DNA from: Anabaena sp. PCC 7108
GTDB taxonomy: Bacteria > Cyanobacteriota > Cyanobacteriia > Cyanobacteriales > Nostocaceae
Direction of reading: 5' to 3'
Length of the DNA stretch: 64,000 nucleotides
Assembly (NCBI RefSeq): GCF_000332135.1
Contig: NZ_KB235896.1
Coordinates: forward strand, 2,615,403 to 2,679,402
Shown here: one piece after another, positions 45,178 through 53,988 of the stretch
Position numbering within the stretch: the first letter of the stretch is position 1
Layout: each line of letters opens with the position of its first letter
The notes under the pieces: generated by a model
The model's input: only the letters and a program-made list of their open reading frames with translations
Database searches by the model: none
Told to the model about the DNA's origin: nothing
Position numbers and translations under genes: made by a program

Positions 45178-45822
45178 TTATAATTTCATTGCACACAAAT
45201 CAGCCAAATCACAAACATTACAACCTGGAGAACGTGCCTTACACACAGCCCGTCCGTGATAAATTAGACGAATTGACCAATTCTCCCAATCTGGTTGGGG
45301 TAATAACTTCATTAAATCTTTCTCAATCCCAACAGGTTCAGTATTTTTTGTTAAACCTAAACGCTGACTTAATCGCTTAACATGAGTGTCTACAGTCACT
45401 CCTGCATTAATCCCATAAGCATGAGCTAACACCACATTTGCAGTTTTCCTTGCTACTCCTGGAAGCTTTAAAAGTTCTTCCATTTGATTAGGAACTACAG
45501 AATTAAAATCACTGACAATCATGCGACAAGCACCTTGAATATTCTTCGCTTTGTTGCGATAAAAACCAGTCGAACGCACCAATTCTTCTAACTCTAATAA
45601 ATCAGCATTTGCTAAAGTTTCAGCATCAGGAAATCTACCAAATAATCCTGGTGTCACCTTATTTACGCGTTCATCTGTACATTGGGCAGAAAGAATGGTT
45701 GCTACTAGCAATTGCACAGGAGTTGAATAGTTCAAGGAACAAGTAGCATCTGGATAAAGGCACTGGAGACGCGAAAGAATTTCTAAAGCGCGTTGTTTTT
45801 TAGATAATGATTTAGTAGCCAA
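45178..45822 (-). CDS. nth: Endonuclease III
   Basis: A 214-residue base-excision DNA glycosylase/AP lyase for oxidised pyrimidines. The helix-hairpin-helix motif LLKLPGVARKTANVVLAHA contains the catalytic Lys, and GVTVDTHVKRLSQRLGL holds the catalytic Asp. The C-terminal iron-sulphur loop is CKARSPGCNVCDLADLC (C-x6-C-x2-C-x5-C). Length is normal. It follows rseP on the same strand, with a 15-bp inverted repeat between. Confidence 0.95.
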   Translation of the reverse strand: MATKSLSKKQRALEILSRLQCLYPDATCSLNYSTPVQLLVATILSAQCTDERVNKVTPGLFGRFPDAETLANADLLELEELVRSTGFYRNKAKNIQGACRMIVSDFNSVVPNQMEELLKLPGVARKTANVVLAHAYGINAGVTVDTHVKRLSQRLGLTKNTEPVGIEKDLMKLLPQPDWENWSIRLIYHGRAVCKARSPGCNVCDLADLCAMKL

Positions 45823-45885
45823 TCAATTTTCTATTTTAGATTTTAGATTTATTTTCTAGTTTAAACTAGATTGCGATATTTTTTT

Positions 45886-45931
45886 AGATTGAGAATTTTA
45901 AATAAATTATTTCATCTAAAATTCTCAATCT
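45886..45931. repeat. 15-bp perfect inverted repeat between rseP and nth
   Basis: AGATTGAGAATTTTA (45886-45900) and TAAAATTCTCAATCT (45917-45931), loop of 16. It lies behind the rseP stop on the minus strand. No T-tract follows on that strand, so it may be a processing site or weak terminator. Confidence 0.65.
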
Positions 45932-45946
45932 AAAATTTGTTTATGC

Positions 45947-47047
45947 TCACTGAAACAGTTTTTGCACCCAATCTAACTGGAAGGTTAACTGTGTGGTTTC
46001 TTTAACAATCAGGAAAATGCCTAATCCTAAAAGTAACACTAAACCAGTTTGCATCACGCCTTCTTGAATTTTGGCTGGTAAGGGTTTACCAAATAAACCT
46101 TCAATTAGCAAGAAAGCCAGTTGACCACCATCTAATGCTGGTAAAGGCAAAATGTTGATAACTGCCAAGTTAATGCTGATAATTGCGGCGAAAGAGAACA
46201 GATTTGCAATATTGTCAGATGCTAATTTTGCACCGATTTTGACAATATTAACTGGGCCAGAAACTTGTCCAACAGTTTGTTGAAAGTTGGTAGCTAATTG
46301 TCCAAAACCTTTGACTGTACCAACAATTAATTGTTGAAATCTGTTAGCTGCAACGCTGAATATCTCACCAATATTTTGGGGACGGCGATATACTGCTTTA
46401 CCATTAGGACCTAGTTCAATGCCTACTAAACCTTTGCCATCTGCACCCATTTTGGGGGTTAATGTTAAAGATATTTGTTCGTTTTGGTGTTGAACTTTTA
46501 AGTCTATTTGCTGATTGGGATGAGTTTGGATTTCCTTGGTCAGCAATAAGGTGGAATCGCTACCAGCAGTGAGTTCTTGACCATTAACAGCCAGGATAAT
46601 GTCTCCTTCTCTAATACCAGCTTGGTAGGAAACAGATTGTTCATTTACTGGTTTGACAACTACACCTGGTTGATACTGGAACTCCTGTGGTATGCCGACG
46701 ATACCCAGTTGCAAAGCTAACATCAAATAGGCGAAAATTAAATTGGCAATTACTCCGGCACTAATGACAATTGCCCGATCTAAAACTGGACGGTTCCGCA
46801 GCAGATTTGGGTCATTGGGAGGAACTTCACTATCTGGATCATCATCAGGAAAGCCGACAAAGCCACCCAAGGGAAAAGCGCGGATAGCATATTCCGTTTG
46901 TGATCCTTGGTACTTGAAAATTACGGGGCCAAAACCCAAGGAAAAGCGGTTAACGTAAATACCTTGAGAACGAGCGGCTATAAAGTGTCCAGCTTCGTGT
47001 ACCAAAATCAAAATAGCCAAGACTGCGATCGCTGCTAAAACTGACAT
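45947..47047 (-). CDS. rseP: Site-2 zinc metalloprotease RseP family
   Basis: A 366-residue intramembrane protease. LILVHEAGHFIAARSQGI in the first helix carries the HExxH zinc site (His17, Glu18, His21). FGPVIFKYQGSQTEYAIRAF and GGFVGFPDDD form the membrane-embedded beta region. A PDZ domain follows (YQAGIREGDIILAVNGQEL), then NILPLPALDGGQLAFLLIE, the second zinc-ligand motif with the Asp. It cleaves anti-sigma factors or signal-peptide remnants within the membrane. The single-PDZ form is normal for cyanobacteria. Confidence 0.93.
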   Translation of the reverse strand: MSVLAAIAVLAILILVHEAGHFIAARSQGIYVNRFSLGFGPVIFKYQGSQTEYAIRAFPLGGFVGFPDDDPDSEVPPNDPNLLRNRPVLDRAIVISAGVIANLIFAYLMLALQLGIVGIPQEFQYQPGVVVKPVNEQSVSYQAGIREGDIILAVNGQELTAGSDSTLLLTKEIQTHPNQQIDLKVQHQNEQISLTLTPKMGADGKGLVGIELGPNGKAVYRRPQNIGEIFSVAANRFQQLIVGTVKGFGQLATNFQQTVGQVSGPVNIVKIGAKLASDNIANLFSFAAIISINLAVINILPLPALDGGQLAFLLIEGLFGKPLPAKIQEGVMQTGLVLLLGLGIFLIVKETTQLTFQLDWVQKLFQ

Positions 47048-47374
47048 AGAGCAAATTAGTCAAAACATTGAAACATATACTCTTATTGTAGTTTGGTTGG
47101 GAACGGTCAGGCAAAACCCATTGCCTGTGTTGGTTTTGCATTAGCGTTAGTATGGATCGCTGACTTGTCAATTCGCAATTTGCAACTTTTAAACATTGAT
47201 TTTACCTCACACTAAGGAACAATAGCGATCGCATAACTCACTTGCGTAAGTCCTGAGAAAGCTATTCATATCATGTCCACCTAATCCCTAATCACTTATC
47301 AAAAAAATTCTCCGCGTCAGTCTAATTGATAAGTATTCAACTAGACATAATATTATGGGAGGAAAGTTTGATGA
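47048..47374. other. Gene-free stretch upstream of rseP
   Basis: It carries the rseP promoter region, a HIP1 octamer near 47226 and the dispersed repeat copy at 47310-47355. No gene is visible. Confidence 0.5.
47310..47355 (-). repeat. Dispersed repeat, copy B
   Basis: Inverse copy of 25438-25483. Read on the minus strand it begins TAATATTATGTCTAGTTGAA and ends GACTGACGCGGAG, about 42 of 46 identical to copy A. Confidence 0.75.
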
Positions 47375-47409
47375 TAAAAAAGAATGGTCTCGCCAATTTA
47401 ACAAGACCA
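47375..47409 (-). terminator. Rho-independent terminator of the ho2-hemN side
   Basis: On the minus strand TGGTCTTG (47409-47402) pairs with CGAGACCA (47392-47385), one wobble, loop TTAAATTGG, followed by TTCTTTTTT. It lies 60 bases beyond the hemN stop. Confidence 0.8.
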
Positions 47410-47469
47410 CACAAATAAATGCTACCCTAATTCTATTAATCTGAGAATCTTGATCTCAACTACTCAGAC

Positions 47470-48852
47470 TTAAATTGCGCGAGAGAATTTTGTCTCTTTA
47501 GTTCTTGTATGAGTATCGAAGATGACAGCAATATTTCTCACCAATAATCTCCCAATATCAGTAATTTGGATTTCATCAGCTAATAAATTGACTAATCCAT
47601 CAGCTTCTAAAGGTTTTAATTCCTCTAATTCCAGAGAGAAATATTGATCAAAACTGATGTGGTATTTGGCTTCAATACCTGACTTGTGTAGCTGGAAATG
47701 AGACATGATAGACATAATTACATCACGTCTAATAATATCATCATGACTCAGTTTGACACCTTTAGTAGTAGGGATTATACCTGCTGAAACTGCTTTGTAA
47801 TAATCCTTTAATCCTTTATGATTTTGAGCATAAGCATCTTCTAGCATACTAATCGATGTAGAACCAAAACCAAAAAGTTCCGTTTCTGCATGGGTGGTGT
47901 AACCTTGGAAGTTACGTTTTAGAGTACCATTACTTTGAGCAATAGCTAATTCGTCATTAGTTTTGGCAAAATGATCCATCCCGATAAACAGATACTTGTT
48001 ACCTGTTAACTCCTCAATCGTCATTTTGAGCATATCTAACTTTTCCTGTGCTGCGGGTAATGCATCTTGAGGTATCCTTTTCTGCACAGGTTTCATCCAC
48101 GGTACATAAGCAAAATTAAACACCACAATTCTATCAGGATCTAGAGAAATAGTCTTTTGTATAGTTTCCCGAAAAGTCTGAAGATTTTGGTAGGGTAAAC
48201 CATAAATTAAATCCACATTCACACTGTCAAATTTAGCTTCTTTAATCCAACCCATAGCATCAAAAAGCATTGCTTCTGGTTGAATACGGTTTACCGCTAC
48301 TTGCACTTCTGGGTTAAAATCCTGGATACCAAAACTAATGCGATTAAAGCCAATATCTTTCAGAAAATGGATGTACTCTCTAGTTACATAGCGGGGGTTA
48401 ATTTCAATTGAAACTTCAGCTTGTGAATCAATGTTGAAATAACGATTAATCTTGTTCCACAAAAATTCAACTTGATCAAGTTCCAAATAATTAGGAGTAC
48501 CACCACCCCAATGAACTTGCAGCACTTTTCTGTTTGTATCAATCAAAGCCGTGGTATTTTGGATTTCTTGCACCAAATGTTCCAAGTATGGTTTGGCAAT
48601 ATTCTTGTTATTAGAAATAACTGTATTACAGCCACAAAAATAACAAGTACTCTGACAAAAGGGAATATGGAAATACAAAGATAGGGGTGTTTGTCGTTGA
48701 TTAGAAGCGGTAATTGCTGCTTGAAAATCTGTAGCGGTGAATGCTTCACTTAATTCTGTAGCAGGTGGATAGCTGGTATATCTGGGTGCGCGAGTATCAT
48801 ACTTTTTAATCAGATCCAGATCAAACCTTACACCAGGTAATAGAAAGACCAT
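47470..48852 (-). CDS. hemN: Oxygen-independent coproporphyrinogen III oxidase
   Basis: A ~460-residue radical-SAM enzyme that makes protoporphyrinogen IX without O2. YFHIPFCQSTCYFCGCN holds the C-x3-C-x2-C cluster motif and following Cys of HemN. HWGGGTPNYL and GIQDFNPEVQVAVNRIQ are family motifs, and a C-terminal HemN domain is present. It is full length with the N-terminal RAPRYTSYPPATEL, typical of genuine HemN rather than HemW. GGAGG lies 5 bases before the ATG at 48852; a TTG precedes it. It lies downstream of heme oxygenase on the same strand, a pair induced at low O2 in cyanobacteria. Confidence 0.93.
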   Translation of the reverse strand: MVFLLPGVRFDLDLIKKYDTRAPRYTSYPPATELSEAFTATDFQAAITASNQRQTPLSLYFHIPFCQSTCYFCGCNTVISNNKNIAKPYLEHLVQEIQNTTALIDTNRKVLQVHWGGGTPNYLELDQVEFLWNKINRYFNIDSQAEVSIEINPRYVTREYIHFLKDIGFNRISFGIQDFNPEVQVAVNRIQPEAMLFDAMGWIKEAKFDSVNVDLIYGLPYQNLQTFRETIQKTISLDPDRIVVFNFAYVPWMKPVQKRIPQDALPAAQEKLDMLKMTIEELTGNKYLFIGMDHFAKTNDELAIAQSNGTLKRNFQGYTTHAETELFGFGSTSISMLEDAYAQNHKGLKDYYKAVSAGIIPTTKGVKLSHDDIIRRDVIMSIMSHFQLHKSGIEAKYHISFDQYFSLELEELKPLEADGLVNLLADEIQITDIGRLLVRNIAVIFDTHTRTKETKFSRAI

Positions 48853-49190
48853 CAAAACCTCCGAGTATCTGTGAGTTTAGTGCCTAGTAGGCATAGCAAT
48901 TTTGAATTGGGAATATCACGATTAATTTTCCCAATTTTGTGTTGTAAGATTGACAATTTTTTGATTACTAATTGCCAATATATTTGTATGCTTCAGTTGC
49001 AAAGACTGAAACGAGCTAGGACTTACGTCAAGAAACCCGGTTTTGATCAAAAATACTATAAACTAGTTGTAGTAAATAGAATTCATGACTACACAAATTA
49101 GTTTAGTTGTGAATTCTACTATTTTAAATAAACCTTAAAAAACGCAAAATCACAAGAGTTGGCAAGATGTTTTGCGTAATTCATACTTGA
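48853..49190. other. Gap between heme oxygenase and hemN genes
   Basis: 338 AT-rich bases. The small plus-strand open frame here (48871-49101) lacks a family resemblance and an RBS, and I do not count it as a gene. A hemN promoter may lie within; no terminator hairpin behind the heme oxygenase gene was found. Confidence 0.4.
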
Positions 49191-49865
49191 TCAAATTAAG
49201 TCATTATATGTGGCTCGACCAAGGGCTAGTATTAAAATACTTTCTAACTCCTTAATTATCTGCGTATTCAAGTAAAAAGCATGGTTGGCTTCTGCTACAA
49301 TTTGATCAACATTTGTATCATCAACAGGTACTGTATCTAATGCTTGACGATACTTGTTTTTGAATGCTTGCTTATCTGGAATTTGCTCAAAGTTATAAAA
49401 GGAAGTTCCTTCATATCCAGACAATTTCAAAGTAGATTGAGCAATTTTTTGTAGCATTTGTCCCCCAGAAAGATCACCCATATAACGAGTATATGAATGA
49501 CCTAACAATAATGCAGGTTCATGAGCAGATATTTCTTGAATACGAGCAATGTAATTTTGAGTAGCAGTTGAAGGTGAGATTCTCTTGTACCATTGACTTC
49601 CATAATAAAACTCCATGTCTTTTTCTAGGGAAGCTTGGCGCTTTAGTTCAGGAAAATAAACTACACTAATTACAGGATGTTGTTTATTTTTCTCAATTGC
49701 TGCTTCTAGCTCACTGTAAACAAAATACAAGTTCTTCAACAACTGAATAAAGCAGTCTCTATCAATAACACCTTGGACAAAACATTTCATGAATCCGACA
49801 TTTTCTGCGTCTGTATGAGCTTGTTGAGTACCAGAACGCAATTTGATGGCTAAATTATTACTCAT
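49191..49865 (-). CDS. ho2: Heme oxygenase (biliverdin-forming), low-oxygen HO2 type by context
   Basis: A ~224-residue heme oxygenase from the ATG at 49865, after a GAAGGAAG motif 5 bases upstream; a longer N-terminal start is less likely. LRSGTQQAHTDAE contains the proximal heme His17. LLGHSYTRYMGDLSGGQMLQ is the distal-helix signature with the flexible Gly residues. It cleaves heme to biliverdin IX-alpha, the precursor of phycobilins. Neighbouring hemN and the AcsF-type cyclase mark it as the HO2-like form of the low-O2 gene set; that designation rests on context. Confidence 0.92.
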   Translation of the reverse strand: MSNNLAIKLRSGTQQAHTDAENVGFMKCFVQGVIDRDCFIQLLKNLYFVYSELEAAIEKNKQHPVISVVYFPELKRQASLEKDMEFYYGSQWYKRISPSTATQNYIARIQEISAHEPALLLGHSYTRYMGDLSGGQMLQKIAQSTLKLSGYEGTSFYNFEQIPDKQAFKNKYRQALDTVPVDDTNVDQIVAEANHAFYLNTQIIKELESILILALGRATYNDLI

Positions 49866-50260
49866 TATTGCTTCCTTCTTGTTCAAGTGCAAAGTTTCTA
49901 GAATGTCACCGACTTGTTTATCAGTTCACCGTCGATGTCACAGTGAGAAGATTGCTATTGTAGAGATATGCACTCTCTGTACTAATCTATCCAGCAAATA
50001 TCACGGCTGAATATATCCTGGCTATTTTGCTCTCTTACAAAATATTTAACTATTAATCTTCTTAATAAAGATAAAGATATTCATATTTCTTTAGACTTTC
50101 CTGAGCAAATTTACCCTATATGTTGCTTTTATAGGCAAAATTACCTTAGATATGAAAGAATTACTTAATTTCATGTATATAACCAAGAAAAATTAGCAAG
50201 TAGATATATCAAAAATTAAGTGCCATACTGGGAACATTCAACTAAAACACTTTTAAAAAT
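49866..50260. other. Divergent promoter region of the low-oxygen tetrapyrrole genes
   Basis: 395 bases between the heme oxygenase gene (minus) and the secreted thioredoxin-like gene (plus). Very AT-rich to the right, with an ATTCACCGTCGATG segment near 49925. In Synechocystis such genes are activated at low O2 by the MarR-type regulator ChlR; I could not identify a matching operator, and no regulator gene is in the window. Confidence 0.4.
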
Positions 50261-51547
50261 ATGCAGTTTACTAATTTGCAACTCCCATTTATTGTTATTT
50301 TAGCTGGTTGCGTTTTTTCCCCTGCTGGTTATACCCAAGATACCAATTCAAACACATCTAAACTAACTCAAGAAGTTACAAAATTACGACAACAGGGAGC
50401 AGCGGGATTACAAACATTTCTCAAATCACATCATAATGAATTAACATCACCACAAATCAAAACAGCTTTAGATCAATTGTGTCAGCAAAGGAATTGTTAT
50501 GCATCTAAATTGTATTGGTACACAGATTTAGAACAAGCTAAAGCTGCTGCTAAAACTAGTGGTAAACCAATTCTTTCTTTGCGGTTGTTAGGTAGATTAG
50601 ATACAGACTTGAGTTGTGCTAACAGCCGATTTTTTAGAGTAGCATTATATCCAAATTCAGAAATTTCTCAACTATTAAGAGAAAACTTTATTTTGCATTG
50701 GCAAACAGTACGTCCTGTACCCAAAGTCACAATTGATTTTGGTGACGGACGCAAGTTAGAAAGAACAATTACAGGGAACAGCATTCATTATATTTTAGAT
50801 AGTTCTGGTCGTCCCATTGATGCTATTCCCGGACTTTATGGACCGAAAGCTTTTCTTAAACAACTAAAACAAGCAGAAATAATCGCAACAGAGTTGGGTA
50901 AAAGTAGCGGGACAAAATACGAAAATTTATTACAACAATATCATCTGCGTCAACTTGATGGAATTCAAAACCAATGGAGAGCAGATTTATCCCAATTGGG
51001 TATTCAGTCTCCACCTCAATTAGTACCACTGAGCAATAATTCTACTTTACCTCCTAGCGCTAGTGTTGCAGGTTCTCTTGCAGTTTCTAAGTCCGTCGTA
51101 GAAAGACCTATTATCAATGCAATTCAACCTGAGATATTGGATAATAAATCTAATCCTTTAGAAATTATTGATCAGGCAACTTGGAACAAATTAGCGCAAT
51201 TATACCAAAATGATGCTAAACTTGATAGTAATAGTATAGCTTTAATTCAAGCGAAGAAGTTACCAAATACAACCAGCAAAAATAATTTATCCAGAGTAAT
51301 TAGTAATTTTGAAACAGTCATGGCTCTGGATACAGTCAGAAATGAATATATGCTACATAGGCAAATTCATCAATGGTTTTTACAAAGAAATGAAACATTA
51401 GATGTCAATCAACTCAATGAAAAAGTTTATGCTGAACTGTTTCTAACTCCTAGTTCTGATCCTTGGTTAGGTTTAGCAAACAATGATACTTATAGTGCAA
51501 TTGATAATGGTGGCATTATTGAGAATTCTGCATCACTAAACCGCTAA
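50261..51547 (+). CDS. Predicted secreted protein with a thioredoxin-like region, unknown function
   Basis: 428 residues. A hydrophobic N-terminus (LQLPFIVILAGCVFSPAGYT) looks like a signal peptide, possibly with a lipobox at LAGC. Residues ~85-150 (YTDLEQAKAAAKTSGKPILS, then LREN-FILHWQTV) read like the DUF255/thioredoxin fold in which a cofactor-free thioredoxin domain lacks CxxC. The remaining ~220 residues are polar. It is placed between heme oxygenase and the AcsF-type cyclase and is transcribed with or just before the latter. A role in redox or assembly of the low-O2 proteins is a guess. Confidence 0.6.
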   Translation: MQFTNLQLPFIVILAGCVFSPAGYTQDTNSNTSKLTQEVTKLRQQGAAGLQTFLKSHHNELTSPQIKTALDQLCQQRNCYASKLYWYTDLEQAKAAAKTSGKPILSLRLLGRLDTDLSCANSRFFRVALYPNSEISQLLRENFILHWQTVRPVPKVTIDFGDGRKLERTITGNSIHYILDSSGRPIDAIPGLYGPKAFLKQLKQAEIIATELGKSSGTKYENLLQQYHLRQLDGIQNQWRADLSQLGIQSPPQLVPLSNNSTLPPSASVAGSLAVSKSVVERPIINAIQPEILDNKSNPLEIIDQATWNKLAQLYQNDAKLDSNSIALIQAKKLPNTTSKNNLSRVISNFETVMALDTVRNEYMLHRQIHQWFLQRNETLDVNQLNEKVYAELFLTPSSDPWLGLANNDTYSAIDNGGIIENSASLNR

Positions 51548-51676
51548 AATCTCATGTAATTCTTAAATCTGCTCAGGTGATTTTGTACAATTTATTTTCA
51601 ATAATTTAACTGATGACTACTAATAACTATTTATGCTTAGATAATTTTAAAAGCATAAAATAGCAAAAGGATTATC

Positions 51677-52753
51677 ATGGTTAAGTCGTTGGAAACTCCC
51701 GCAGTTGAGTTATTGAAACCAGGTGTCAAAGCCCCGGTTCAAGAAACATTATTAACTCCCCGTTTTTATACCACAGATTTTGATGCTGTGGCAAAAATGG
51801 ATATTTCTGCTCATGAGGAGGAAATCAGGGCAATAGTTGAAGAACTCAAGGCTGATTATAACCGCCATCACTTCGTTCGTGATGATGAATTTAAACAGTC
51901 GTGGGATCACATTGAGGGAGAGAAGAGACTAGCCTTTATTGACTTTTTAGAACGTTCCTGCACTTCAGAATTTTCAGGGTTTTTGCTGTTTAAAGAATTA
52001 TCTCGTCGTATCAAAGATAGTAACCCTTTGCTATCAGAAGCTTTTGGTTATTTAGCACGAGATGAAGCCCGTCATGCAGGGTTTTTAAATAAGTCTATGG
52101 CAGATTTTAATCTTTCCCTGGACTTAAGTTATTTAACTAAAAATCGCACTTATACATTCTTTCCTCCAGAATGGGTAATTTACACAGTTTACCTGTCTGA
52201 AAAAATTGGCTATTGGCGATATATTTTAGTGTATCGCCACATGGCACAAAATCCAGAATTCCAGTTTTATCCACTGTTTCGGAAGTTTGAAAGTTGGTGT
52301 CAGGATGAAAATAGACACGGGGATTTCTTCAAAGCTTTGTTACGTTCTCAACCCCAGTTATGGAATAATTGGAAAGCGCGGTTATGGGTGCGGTTCTTCT
52401 TATTAACGGTGTTTGTTACCCACACAATGACCGTATTTGAACGAGCTAATTTCTATGAAATATTAGGAGTTCATCCTCGTAAATACAATAATCAGGTAAT
52501 TGAAGAAACCAACAAAACCGCAGCGAGGGCATTTCCCCTGATCTTGAATACAAATCACCCTTACTTTTTCTGGTATTTGGAACAATGTGCAATCAATAAC
52601 CAGAAAATCATCGAACTCAATAACAGTAAGCGTGGGCTAATTGTCAAGTTCTTCAAAAAAATGCCGTTGATGAAAAACATCGTTTGGTATATGTTGAAAC
52701 TTTACCTGATTAAACCTATCAACGCCGAAAAGACTCGTGAGGCTATTTGTTAA
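51677..52753 (+). CDS. acsF: Mg-protoporphyrin IX monomethyl ester oxidative cyclase, AcsF/ChlA type
   Basis: A 358-residue di-iron enzyme that forms the fifth ring of chlorophyll. The di-iron ligand motifs are FLERSCTSEFSGFLLFKELS, DEARHAGFL (near 130) and QDENRHGDFF (near 215). Family landmarks include TPRFYTTDFDAVAKMDIS near the N-terminus. AAGGA lies 5 bases before the ATG. With heme oxygenase and hemN nearby, this is most likely the low-O2 paralog (ChlAII). A second, housekeeping copy would then lie elsewhere in the genome. Confidence 0.93.
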   Translation: MVKSLETPAVELLKPGVKAPVQETLLTPRFYTTDFDAVAKMDISAHEEEIRAIVEELKADYNRHHFVRDDEFKQSWDHIEGEKRLAFIDFLERSCTSEFSGFLLFKELSRRIKDSNPLLSEAFGYLARDEARHAGFLNKSMADFNLSLDLSYLTKNRTYTFFPPEWVIYTVYLSEKIGYWRYILVYRHMAQNPEFQFYPLFRKFESWCQDENRHGDFFKALLRSQPQLWNNWKARLWVRFFLLTVFVTHTMTVFERANFYEILGVHPRKYNNQVIEETNKTAARAFPLILNTNHPYFFWYLEQCAINNQKIIELNNSKRGLIVKFFKKMPLMKNIVWYMLKLYLIKPINAEKTREAIC

Positions 52754-52767
52754 TTGATAGCCATAGC

Positions 52768-53673
52768 CTAAAAATCTTTTTTGGGAATCTCCTCATGAAA
52801 ATCTATCATCAATTGCATAGTTTCTACTGCTAAATCACGTAAGTCCCGATTTAGATATACAGCACCTTGAGAACCAAACCAACGGTCAAAAATTGCCACA
52901 TATTTGGGGTTATTATTAACAAATCCTTGCATAAACTTGATGAGGGAATAATTCACTGAGTCGAGGAATTTAGAGTTATTCTCAGGAACCATGCAAGCAA
53001 TTCCTTCTCGTGAGTAGGGACGAGGGGGTGCGATCGCAAAACTATCTTGATTTTTTGCTGTCTGTAACCATCCCTCTAAAAGAATACTATCGGATGCAAA
53101 AGCGTCAATTTTGCCCTGTTCCAAAGCAGCAAATCCTTCTGCCCTAGCCTGAAAATATACAAGCTTGGCTTGGGGTTGTATCTCCTTGATTGCTTGTTCG
53201 TTGGTAGTTCCAGCCAGCACACCCACACGCTTACCAATGAGAGATTCAAGCGACCCTAAATTGCTATCCTTCTTAATTAAGATTTGAGTACCTGTGACAC
53301 CATAGCTGCTCGAAAAATCCACTTTTTTATCTCGCTCCCAAGTAAAACTACTAGCATCACAGACAATATCAACTTGTCGGTTAATTATCTTGGGAATCCT
53401 TTCTGCTGGGGTAACTCCAACTAATTGAAGTTTAATTTTTTTGCCTAATTCTTTCTCTAACTGCTTCTGAATCAAAGTCAGCATATCCACCGAATAACCA
53501 GTCAATTTCCCTTGATTATCAGCGTAGGCGAAGGGTAAAGCATCTCTGCTCGTACCGGCGGTTAATACTCCTGTCCGCGCTACTTTTTGCATTACAGTTT
53601 CTGCCCCTGCAACACCAGGTATAATTGCTGGAAATATCAAACCAAGTATTATAGGCGCAAGATTTCTATACAT
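52768..53673 (-). CDS. Amino-acid-type solute-binding protein (SBP_bac_3)
   Basis: About 301 residues from ATG at 53673 (MYRNLAPIILGLIFPAIIPG), chosen because it begins directly with a signal peptide ending near GVAGA; starts further upstream add an odd 41 residues. The core has VARTGVLTAGTSRDALPFAY, GYSVDMLTLIQKQLEKEL, DIVCDASSFTWERDKKVDFS and GVLAGTTNEQAI, the pattern of periplasmic amino-acid binding proteins. No permease or ATPase gene is adjacent, so it is an orphan binding protein or works with a distant transporter. Convergent with acsF, 14 bases apart. Confidence 0.88.
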   Translation of the reverse strand: MYRNLAPIILGLIFPAIIPGVAGAETVMQKVARTGVLTAGTSRDALPFAYADNQGKLTGYSVDMLTLIQKQLEKELGKKIKLQLVGVTPAERIPKIINRQVDIVCDASSFTWERDKKVDFSSSYGVTGTQILIKKDSNLGSLESLIGKRVGVLAGTTNEQAIKEIQPQAKLVYFQARAEGFAALEQGKIDAFASDSILLEGWLQTAKNQDSFAIAPPRPYSREGIACMVPENNSKFLDSVNYSLIKFMQGFVNNNPKYVAIFDRWFGSQGAVYLNRDLRDLAVETMQLMIDFHEEIPKKDF

Positions 53674-53892
53674 CTTCAATTTAGTAAAAGCAGGTAAACA
53701 CGAGATATTAATTCTGGTATTGACAAACATATTCAAATTCAAATCTTTGGGCATCAACAGCATCAAAATACAAGAATTATCTCTATCAATTGCCAAGTAA
53801 ACCGTTCTAGAAATGATTCTTCACATTGAGTTCTGTACCGCTATGTATTTATGATTAAGCATCGATAAATAAATGTATAATCAGTCACTTGT

Positions 53893-53988
53893 ATGGATTC
53901 TTTAAATAGAACCGTGTATACATCCCAACTGGATGAGGATAAAATTGAAGAGTATTCGGCATTTGCCCTCACGGAGATTTTGGCCTGA
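53893..53988 (+). CDS. Possible 31-residue leader peptide coupled to recN
   Basis: An ATG-started frame encodes MDSLNRTVYTSQLDEDKIEE plus YSAFALTEILA, and its TGA overlaps the recN start by one base (TGATG). The tight coupling and acidic, protein-like composition suggest translation that feeds recN. No clear RBS precedes it, and no family is recognised. It may be spurious. Confidence 0.35.
   Translation: MDSLNRTVYTSQLDEDKIEEYSAFALTEILA

Noticed and set aside
45102-45380. 92-codon plus-strand frame
   Set aside because: Mostly antisense to nth, which has strong motifs.
48871-49101. 76-codon frame between hemN and heme oxygenase
   Set aside because: No RBS, no resemblance to a family, AT-rich gap sequence.
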